From assembly GCA_900767595.1 (NCBI GenBank), contig CAAFZS010000026.1, positions 1 to 16,140 on the forward strand: a stretch of DNA of 16,140 nt, written 5' to 3'. Below are positions 7,258 to 14,800 of the stretch, piece by piece. Each line of letters begins with the position of its first letter. Positions within the stretch are counted from its first letter, which is position 1. The translations under genes and the position numbers were made by a program. This stretch comes from Bacteroidales bacterium (lineage in GTDB: Bacteria; Bacteroidota; Bacteroidia; Bacteroidales; Paludibacteraceae). A model generated the notes under the pieces. It made no database searches. It was not told where the DNA came from and saw nothing but the letters and a program-made list of their open reading frames with translations.

Positions 7258-8559
7258 ATGAAAAAGACTATTTTATATGTTTTGTCAGCATTGGTCGCTT
7301 TGACCGGTTGCTCTCGTGAAGAGGAGCGTTTATTTGATTTACCGGCATCTGAGCGGTCGAAGCAGGCGATGGAGAATGCAGAGAACATCCTAACGGGTGC
7401 TACCAATGGTTGGCACATGATTTATTTCGCCAATCCGGAGAAGAAGACCAGTGCACATGTGCAATTGCAGTTTGCCAAAGACGGTCAAGTATCCGCTACG
7501 CAAGCCAAGTCCGCAAAGAAAATCGTGCGTGATACCGCAAGTGTTTGGGGAGTAGTGAATGACATCTGCCCTATCTTGACGTTCAACACCTATAATAATG
7601 TTATGCACACGTGGGCAGACCCGGGCACGAACGGTTTAGGTTATGAGGGCGATTACGAGTTCCTTATTCTGGAAGCCACTCCGGAGAGAGTTCGCTTGAA
7701 GGGTAAGAAATATGGTGCTTATTCCGTTCTTTATGCAATGAAGGAAGGGGAAGATATTACCACCTTGACCACCCAATCGGACGAGACGCTCAACGATATC
7801 TTCAAGAGTTACAACTTGTTGGATTATAAGGATGGGGAGACAGTTTATACCATCTTTAACGACGAAGGTATCCTGCGTTTTGCCAAGCAAGGTCAATTGT
7901 TTGAGGTTGAAGATCCCTACACCCCTGTTACCGGAATGCCGGATGGTCTTCACTTAATGAATACGATGACCGGAGAAAAGAACACCAATCGTCATTTTGC
8001 CTTCAAAGAGGATGGCTTGTTACACTCCGAATCTGCTGTTTTGACTCCTACCAAACAATATGTAAAGAATTACCTGCAACTCAGGGGACAAGGTTGGACA
8101 CTCGATATGAATAAAACCATTCCTACGGGTCTGGAGGATATTATCAAGCAAGTGAATGAAGAACTTTGCGACATGGCAGGTCAGACGGGTAAAAAACGTA
8201 CTTCTAAAATCTTAGGTTTGCGCCTCACGTATAACGAAGACTATATCTTTGGTGAGCAAGTCATCACCTATTGGATGGAGCTTAAATATACGGATAAGAC
8301 GACGGAACGTGGTCACATATACTATGAGTTTAAGGCGGACTTCACGGGCGAAGATATCGCGCTTACTTACGTTGGACCGCAAATTATGGAAGACCACCAA
8401 GCCGAGATTTTCTTAGAGAGCGTTCCTACATTAAAGACCCTGTTTGAGAGTTTGAACGGAACCTATCAATTCAAAGCCACCACGGCTATCAACCCTGCTC
8501 AAGGCGGAACATTTGAAAAAGACAATATAGTGATTCAAGTCACTGGAACAGAAAAATAA
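7258..8559 (+). CDS. DUF4302 domain lipoprotein
   Basis: This is a 433-residue lipoprotein. The signal peptide ends in LTGC, with lipidated C18, followed by SREEE, a good match to the acidic surface-export signal of Bacteroidota lipoproteins. The features recalled for DUF4302 are present: an ATNGWHMIYF segment near residue 50, ICPILTFNTYNNVMHTWADP around 105-124, then GYEGDYEFLILEATPERVRLKGKK. DUF4302 proteins are found in SusC/SusD operons with the HExxH lipoprotein; their biochemical function is not established. The central and C-terminal parts look beta-rich and carry no catalytic motif I can recognise. Its place in the operon and its predicted surface location suggest an accessory binding or scaffold subunit of the import complex. 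The next gene starts 19 nt downstream without a ribosome site or promoter, so the two are probably cotranscribed but initiate translation differently. Confidence 0.82.
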   Translation: MKKTILYVLSALVALTGCSREEERLFDLPASERSKQAMENAENILTGATNGWHMIYFANPEKKTSAHVQLQFAKDGQVSATQAKSAKKIVRDTASVWGVVNDICPILTFNTYNNVMHTWADPGTNGLGYEGDYEFLILEATPERVRLKGKKYGAYSVLYAMKEGEDITTLTTQSDETLNDIFKSYNLLDYKDGETVYTIFNDEGILRFAKQGQLFEVEDPYTPVTGMPDGLHLMNTMTGEKNTNRHFAFKEDGLLHSESAVLTPTKQYVKNYLQLRGQGWTLDMNKTIPTGLEDIIKQVNEELCDMAGQTGKKRTSKILGLRLTYNEDYIFGEQVITYWMELKYTDKTTERGHIYYEFKADFTGEDIALTYVGPQIMEDHQAEIFLESVPTLKTLFESLNGTYQFKATTAINPAQGGTFEKDNIVIQVTGTEK

Positions 8560-8578
8560 CAATTAATTTTTTAAGTCT

Positions 8579-10351
8579 ATGAAAAAGATTTTTACAATCC
8601 TTGGCGCATTGGCACTAACGGTTGCCATGAATGCGCAACAATTGGCTAAGATGCCAAAGCCACAATTAGTAAAATGTGACATCCCTTCGGCTATTTATAC
8701 GGGCGAAGTGAGTGCAGAAGGTTATGCAGTGAACGCAGTACCTTTCAAAGCTCCCGCAGCGGAGAAAGATACCGTCTTGGAGGGTCAATACTTCATTGAC
8801 GGTCAGATGTACATGAGTACTACGCCTGGTTATGTTTCCGGTAACTGCTTCTTAATCACTCCCTACAAGGACACTACTGTTTACTACTCTGTCATGGGAA
8901 AGGGTAAGTGGGTTTATGAAGCTTTCAACGAAGAAAAGGAGGCTTACGAGACTATCACCGTAGAGGACACGGCTGTTTTATATTATCCGTCCGCATCATA
9001 CGGTTGGGATTATTGCAACCCCACTCTGTCGGTTTATCCTAATGAAGTTGATTTTACCCAAGATGGTGGTAAGACGTGGGTTACCTACAATGCTACCTAT
9101 ACGGATTACATGTACGGCTACGCTGCTGAGGCTTATTGGCCCGGTGAGATTGCCCCGACGAACATGATGAACGGTTATTGGCAACCCGAGCAAATGACGA
9201 ACTGCGAGATGATGAACGCAGACCGCAGCGGCGATCAAGATAATGCAGGTAACCGCTATATGGTTTCTTCCGGTCAAGCAGGAACTCCATGGTGCTTTGG
9301 TACGGGTATGGAAATGGATGTTTGGGGTAAAGGTACAATGGATACGCTCGTCAACATCATTCCTATTCCGGAAGGAAAATCTATGTGGTGCGACTCTGTA
9401 TTCGTTCACTGCTACAATAGAGACGCCGCAAGTATTGAGGAGTTATTCCCCGAGACCACGAACTTGAAACTCACTATCTATCCCATTAGGATTGAGGTTG
9501 ATCCCGTTACAGGTAAAAAGACACTATGGTTCCGTCACGACTCTATTATGGCACAAGCTACCGCAAAACAAGCCAACTGCGTGGAGGATGGTGGCGGTTA
9601 CACTATCCAATTCGTCTTCAAAGAGAAGAACCCCTTCGGTACGATGGATGTTAAGCCTGCTACCTTTGGTCAATACTGCTATGCTGAGTTGACCGGTTTC
9701 AACGAGAGCGGTTGTAACTTCGGTATCTACTGCGACTATTGGGAGACTCCTACGGGTGGTCGTACGATGTGGCTGAAGGATAATAAGTTCCACTCCTATG
9801 GTGATATGAACATCGACATGGCTTTCAATGCTTACTATACGGATATTCATATGTGGGATGATTGCTGGATTAACGAAGTAGACAAAGAAGGCGGTGTCTT
9901 AACGATGGGCTTCCTCGGAACAGATGGTAAAACGTATAGCACGGATACCATTGAGTTTGCTTGCAATATCTCTACCGACTTTGAGGATGATGCAGACCTC
10001 TACGACGCTAATGGTGAGATCATCGACCTCGAAACAGAAGAGGTCATTGAAGACTATGAGATTATCACCGGTCCTTATACCTACGAAGAGGGCGGCGAAG
10101 AATATATCTCGCTCAGTTGCCAACTTACGATTGAGGTTCAACCCAATGAAGGTGCAGATCGCGAATATACCGTTTATCTGCAAGCTTACGGAGCTAAGAT
10201 GCCTATTGTGATTAAGCAAAAAGGTGAAGGTACTGGATTTAGGAAAATCAAAGCCGTTAATGACAACAAGACATACAATGTCTTTGGTGTTGAAGTTAAC
10301 AAGAACTTCAAGGGTGTTGTTATCCGCAACGGTATCAAGAGCATTCAATAA
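8579..10351 (+). CDS. Secreted Cys-rich protein with BACON-like C-terminal region and short terminal tail
   Basis: This 590-residue protein starts with a signal peptide, MKKIFTILGALALTVAMNAQ, that has no lipobox. I do not recognise the main body. It is rich in Tyr, Trp and Gly and has 14 cysteines, an even number that would allow disulfides after export; a Met-rich stretch (NMMNGYWQPEQMTNCEMM) lies near residues 196-213. Residues about 500-549 resemble the last strands of a BACON Ig-like domain, ending in GADREYTVYLQAYG and MPIVIKQKG. Residues 554-590 form a short tail, KTYNVFGVEVNKNFKGVVI plus RNG, like those ending many Prevotella/Bacteroidales secreted proteins and loosely like type IX sorting tails. 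The gene is 19 nt after DUF4302, has no promoter or Shine-Dalgarno site of its own, and is followed by a terminator, so it closes the SusCD operon. It might be a surface or secreted binding protein; that is inference. Confidence 0.8.
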   Translation: MKKIFTILGALALTVAMNAQQLAKMPKPQLVKCDIPSAIYTGEVSAEGYAVNAVPFKAPAAEKDTVLEGQYFIDGQMYMSTTPGYVSGNCFLITPYKDTTVYYSVMGKGKWVYEAFNEEKEAYETITVEDTAVLYYPSASYGWDYCNPTLSVYPNEVDFTQDGGKTWVTYNATYTDYMYGYAAEAYWPGEIAPTNMMNGYWQPEQMTNCEMMNADRSGDQDNAGNRYMVSSGQAGTPWCFGTGMEMDVWGKGTMDTLVNIIPIPEGKSMWCDSVFVHCYNRDAASIEELFPETTNLKLTIYPIRIEVDPVTGKKTLWFRHDSIMAQATAKQANCVEDGGGYTIQFVFKEKNPFGTMDVKPATFGQYCYAELTGFNESGCNFGIYCDYWETPTGGRTMWLKDNKFHSYGDMNIDMAFNAYYTDIHMWDDCWINEVDKEGGVLTMGFLGTDGKTYSTDTIEFACNISTDFEDDADLYDANGEIIDLETEEVIEDYEIITGPYTYEEGGEEYISLSCQLTIEVQPNEGADREYTVYLQAYGAKMPIVIKQKGEGTGFRKIKAVNDNKTYNVFGVEVNKNFKGVVIRNGIKSIQ

Positions 10352-10370
10352 GTGCTGAGTCATAGCTATG

Positions 10371-10408
10371 CAACGAGCTACCTTTTGGGGTAGCCCGTTG
10401 TTCTTTTC
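10371..10408 (+). terminator. Intrinsic terminator of the SusCD operon
   Basis: CAACG-A-GCTACC (10371-10382) pairs with GGTAGC-C-CGTTG (10389-10400): eleven pairs interrupted by one A/C mismatch, with a TTTTGG loop, followed by a T-rich run (TTCTTTT). It lies 20 nt after the stop codon at 10351 and before the promoter at 10439. Confidence 0.88.
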
Positions 10409-10438
10409 CTATAAAATCGTACAAAAATAGCAAATATA

Positions 10439-10470
10439 TTTGCGTATATCAAAAAAAAGAAGTACCTTTG
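10439..10470 (+). promoter_or_regulatory. Bacteroidales-type promoter of the DUF4143 ATPase gene
   Basis: TTTG at 10439-10442 and TACCTTTG at 10463-10470 (full match to TAnnTTTG) are 20 nt apart. The spacer ends in an A8 run and GAAG, closely like the promoter at 11750-11781 (A8 then GTAG). The inferred transcript begins near 10477, about 39 nt before the ATG at 10516. This excludes the in-frame TTG at 10468, which lies inside the -7 box. Confidence 0.82.
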
Positions 10471-10515
10471 CACTCGATTACAAAATTAAAGTACAACTTT
10501 AAATTTTACACGAGT

Positions 10516-11721
10516 ATGAATAACGCCTTTATTACAAGAGAGTTATGTGCTAACATCGAGCGCGCATTTGACTATTTTTCGGTCGTTACTATCATCGGTC
10601 CACGCCAATCGGGTAAGACAACGATGTGCCGAAACCTCTTTCCTGCACTTCCGTATGTGAACCTTGAAGATGCTGCCACTTTATCCGAAGTGCAACAAGA
10701 TCCCAAAGCCTTTATAACCAAGTATCCCGAAGGGATGATCATTGATGAAGCACAGCGTTATCCGGAGATATTTTCCTATTTGCAAGTCTTAGTTGATGAG
10801 GATAGGTTCGGTGTGCGTAATCGTCGATTTGTGGTTACGGGTAGTGCTAATTTTGCGCTTATGCAGCGTGTTACGCAATCGATGGCAGGTCGCACGGCCG
10901 TGATAACGCTACTACCGCTTTCGACAAGTGAGATATTGTCTTGTTATCCTACTTTCTCTACGGATGAGCGAATTTTGCGAGGCGGTTATCCTGCTTTGTG
11001 GATAAACGATTTGGCAGGAAGGGAATTGATTTTAAGCAACTACTATACCACATATGTTGAGCGCGATTTAAGGCAGTTGATTCAGATTAAAGACCTTTTG
11101 CAATTTAATACGTTTATGCGTTTGTGTGCGGGGCGAATAGGGACAGAATGTAATGCCTCGGCTTTGTCTGTAGCAGTGGGAGTTAGTGTGCCCACTATTC
11201 AATCGTGGTTGAGCATTTTAGAAGCTTCCTATATCATTTATCCGTTGCGTCCCTACTATGCCAACATAAAGAAACGCCTTGTCAAGACTCCCAAGTTGTA
11301 TTTTTATGATACCGGTTTGGCGAGTTGGCTATTAGGCATTCATACCATAGAGCAAATGGCGACCCATCCGTTGCGAGGGAACTTGTTTGAGAATATGGTG
11401 ATAAACGATTTTATCAAAGGGCAATACAATAAATTGCGCACTCCCAATGTGTATTACTATCGCGACTCTCAGCAACACGAAGTGGATTTATTGTCGGTAA
11501 TAGAGAACGGAACTTTTGCGGCTTACGAGATTAAGGTTGCACAGACTTATCGCCCTGAGTTTTTTGAGGGTTTACATTATTTGCAGGCATTATTCCCTGA
11601 CACATTGACTTCTACACAAGTTATTTATGATGGCGAACATACCAACCCCTCACTAAAAGACGGTTTTATCAATTATCGCCAAATAACAGAGGAAAAACAA
11701 ACAAAAATAGCAGAAAAGTGA
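10516..11721 (+). CDS. AAA_14/DUF4143 family ATPase
   Basis: This 401-residue protein has the two-part layout of the AAA_14 plus DUF4143 family. The P-loop is G28-PRQSGKT-T36 in TIIGPRQSGKTTMCRNLF. The Walker B motif is MIIDEAQRYPEIF, with D77 and E78, and the sensor-like segment VTGSANFALMQ follows, then AGRTAVITLLPLS. The DUF4143 half contains LRGGYPALW, YYTTYVERDLRQL, the helix-turn-helix-like stretch ALSVAVGVSVPTIQSWLSIL, LYFYDTGLASWLLG, and a C-terminal nuclease-fold-like segment (YYYRDSQQHEVDLLS ... AAYEIKVA) whose D, E and K spacing resembles PD-(D/E)xK proteins. These ATPases are common and often present in many copies in Bacteroidales; their role is not settled. The ATG at 10516 fits the promoter. 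It is a single-gene unit between two secretion loci, has no signal peptide, and no terminator is visible after it. It may be unrelated to its neighbours. Confidence 0.92.
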   Translation: MNNAFITRELCANIERAFDYFSVVTIIGPRQSGKTTMCRNLFPALPYVNLEDAATLSEVQQDPKAFITKYPEGMIIDEAQRYPEIFSYLQVLVDEDRFGVRNRRFVVTGSANFALMQRVTQSMAGRTAVITLLPLSTSEILSCYPTFSTDERILRGGYPALWINDLAGRELILSNYYTTYVERDLRQLIQIKDLLQFNTFMRLCAGRIGTECNASALSVAVGVSVPTIQSWLSILEASYIIYPLRPYYANIKKRLVKTPKLYFYDTGLASWLLGIHTIEQMATHPLRGNLFENMVINDFIKGQYNKLRTPNVYYYRDSQQHEVDLLSVIENGTFAAYEIKVAQTYRPEFFEGLHYLQALFPDTLTSTQVIYDGEHTNPSLKDGFINYRQITEEKQTKIAEK

Positions 11722-11749
11722 ACAAAATGACAAAAAAAATGCAAAAACT

Positions 11750-11781
11750 CTTGCACATGTCAAAAAAAAGTAGTAATTTTG
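11750..11781 (+). promoter_or_regulatory. Bacteroidales-type promoter of the large modular protein gene
   Basis: A one-mismatch -33 box, CTTG at 11750-11753, is 20 nt from TAATTTTG at 11774-11781, a full -7 match. TTGCACATGTCA (11751-11762) is identical to the same place in the promoter at 1087-1118. The transcript should begin near 11788, leaving a leader of about 100 nt. Confidence 0.8.
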
Positions 11782-11787
11782 CAGCCA

Positions 11788-11887
11788 ATTTGTAACAAAT
11801 GCCTCAAAAAGAGGAACAAAAAGAAATACACGCGCGATAAACGCGGGTACAAATAACATTATTATTAACAATTAAATTTAAACAATT
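11788..11887 (+). promoter_or_regulatory. 100-nt leader with three small inverted repeats
   Basis: Between the inferred transcription start and the ATG at 11888 there are three short inverted repeats: ATTTGT/ACAAAT at 11788-11800, CCTC/GAGG at 11802-11814 and CGCG/CGCG at 11831-11845, followed by an unstructured A/T-rich stretch before the start codon. There is no Shine-Dalgarno site. The hairpins are small and no known riboswitch is recognised; they may protect the 5' end of a highly expressed message. The boundaries depend on the inferred transcription start. Confidence 0.35.
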
Positions 11888-14800
11888 ATGAAGAAATTCT
11901 TCTCATTGCTTTGCGCTACTTTATTAGTCTTTAGCGCAAGTGCTGCTCCTCAAGCAAAGAAGGCTGAAGTCGTAAAGAAAGCCCCCGTTGCTGTAGAGCA
12001 AATGCAGAAAGTTCAGTTTGAGAAAGCTCAAATTGCGAACTTCAATCAACTCAGTGCCACTCCGGAACTGAAAGTTATTAACCAAGAGGCTAAGGCCAAG
12101 ATTGGACCAAAAGAATTGGCTGCACAATCTCGTTCCGTTGCACCGAAGAAGGCTCCGCAAGATTACACAACCACTTACAATTACAAGTGCGGACCGACCG
12201 AGGTGGTTGTAACCGACTTATCTACGCCAAACTATAGTCAGTTCAAGTTGGCTATTACACAAAAAGCCAAGAACACCTCTGAGTACACCAAAGAAACGTT
12301 GTACGACAACACGGTAGAACTCATCATTAATCCGGACGAGCACTCCATTGTCGGAACGTTCACTACTGATGACTATTCGATTGATGCGAATACTTTCTTG
12401 AAATCAGGCAGCAGTACACGTTATGTTTCCTCTTGGGAGCCTTCCACGATTACTATCGTATCTAAGGGTGGCAACAAATATGCCATTACGGATGGTTTAT
12501 TGCAAGTGGAGAGCAGTAACGGGAACTACCTATATAAATACAATTACTGCTACGCTGCTGCTGATTTGAACAATCAAGATGCTGAGAAAACTGCTTTTGA
12601 GTTCACCTTTGGTGAGGAGCCCACTCCTGCTACTTGGGACACGATTGGCAAATCTTCTGTAAAAGATGGTGTGGTTGCTTATCTGTTAGGCGACACGGAA
12701 GATGCTGCCGCTTATAATGTTACCACCCTGCAAAAGGGCAACAGTTATAAGATGGTTAACCTCTTCGGTTCTGCCAACCCTGCCTATAATAAAATTAAAG
12801 ACCACGCTTCTTACAAGAAAGCAGAAATCGAGATTGATGCTACCGATGCAAACAATGTAACGATTGCCAAACAGAAAATCGGTTGGACTGGTGCATTATT
12901 CTCCGAAGTTTACGAAATCGAGGCTTCCAATGGTAAGTTGGCTAATGGCGTGATTACCTTCGCTGCCGCTAACATTAAGTTCTATGAGGATGGAGAAACG
13001 CCTTATGCAGGTTATGGAGACCTCGTAATTACTCTGCCTAAAGAAGAACCAAAAATAGACACTATTCCTGTAACGGTTGTAAAATATCAGGAGAAATATT
13101 ATGCTTCTTCTTTGGATTGGCAAGTTATTATGCAGGATGCTGCCGGAAACGGATATTCATTTGACATTTTTGCTCCTGCCGAAGGTTTGGAAAGTGGTAA
13201 GACTTATACCTCTGACAACGGAGATTTCGATTTGGATTACACATTTGCGTCTATCATTGTCAATATGGTTAATGAGGCTGCCGTTAAGGCATCTTTCACT
13301 AAGACAGAAACCGAAGATGCTCTCACGGTAACAGCCGAAATGACGACCGCTGCCAATCATGTTTATCAAGTCACATACAATTTGGACAAAACGGTTGAGA
13401 TTGTAGATGCCAATGGTATTATTATTCAACCGGCCAAGGGTACAACGAAAGAGTATAATCGTCTTGCAACCAACACCTGCTTCTATTACAATAGCGGAAC
13501 AAAACTGGCTTATCAATCCGGTACAGCTACATTGGTAGAATGTGCTGACGGTACCGTTTATTGGAAAGACCCTGTCAGCAAATATGCTCAAGGTACTTGG
13601 ATTAAGGGTAAAAAGGAAGGTTCTACCATCACCTTTGCCACCAAACAACCGGTATCTTATAATTCTACATATAAAGTCTCTACAAGTGTCCGTTGGGGCA
13701 ATTTCGATCCTGAAACAGGCTTTAAAGTAGCTGACGATTATGCTGATTCCTTTATTTTGGATATCAAGGGTGATTCACTGATTATGCGTGGCACGCAAGC
13801 TACATTTGGCGATGTCGCCACTTATTTCCCCGGTATCTTCTGGGATGATGACGACTCATTCAATGGTTATGGAGACTGCGGTGTAAACCTTTATCTCCCG
13901 GGTTGGACACCGAGTACGGAGCTCATCACTCCTCCTGCCGGATTAGTAACCGCTAAGATGCCGTTTACCGGTTCGGGTGATGCTGAAGATTATGCCGATT
14001 CCGTATTGGTTGGTTGGGATAAGGATACCGTTTATATCCAAGGTCTTGCAGTAGATTTCCCAACCGCATGGATAAAAGGTGTACTCAAAGAGGGTGTTGT
14101 TACCTTCGAGAAGTTCCAATTTGTGGGCAAGGTTAGTGGTACTATGCCTATCTGGGTATTGGGTACGAATGCTGAATCCGAATTGATTGACTTCACCATG
14201 ACATACGATGCTCAAGCCAACTTATTCAAAGCTACCAACATCTTTGTTGTCAATGCTTCCTATGAGAAGATTTATTACTTGGATAAGGTTTCTAAGATCG
14301 TTATCGGAGAAGTTGCTCAAGCCGATTGGGGAGAGTGGGAAGACTTTGCTCCATTTGGATATAACACCGGTTCATGGACGTTTGTTGCTATGGCAACATC
14401 CCCAAAAACATATAGCAACTATGTAGCTCTCGTTCGTACGGATAAGAACAATGCCGATAACAAACAAATCAAAATCACCAACTGGGGTGAAGGTTGGTTC
14501 GGCGAGGGCGTAGAACTGATTATCAATTGGAATGCAAAGGACAACACCTGCTCTATTGACAAGCAATATACCGGCTATACTGATACACAATATGGTAAAG
14601 TATCAGTTTCTTCTGTAGAGGATGGTACATACAATCCGGAAACCGGAACCTTTAGCATTCATGTTGATTACACCGTTTCTGCAGGTTCCTTTGGTAATGA
14701 TGTTGAGACCTACGTAATGGATGCCAAACAACCCGGTCTGATGTACGATACCGACGCTCCGTTTGACGCTACCTTCGCTTATAGCGATATGAGCGCAGAC

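Noticed and set aside
8540..8578. A separate promoter for the Cys-rich secreted protein gene
   Set aside because: The 19-nt gap contains TAATTTTTT but no TAnnTTTG and no TTTG at the right distance, so cotranscription with DUF4302 is the simpler reading.
10439..10515. TTG at 10468 as the start of the DUF4143 ATPase
   Set aside because: It falls inside the -7 promoter box, so it would not be in the transcript; ATG 10516 gives the normal family N-terminus.
1062..11712. AAAATAGCA upstream of all three promoters (1062, 10424, 11704) as a regulator site
   Set aside because: Its distance to the -33 box varies from 6 to 37 nt and one copy overlaps a coding end; in A-rich DNA this is likely chance or a general upstream element.
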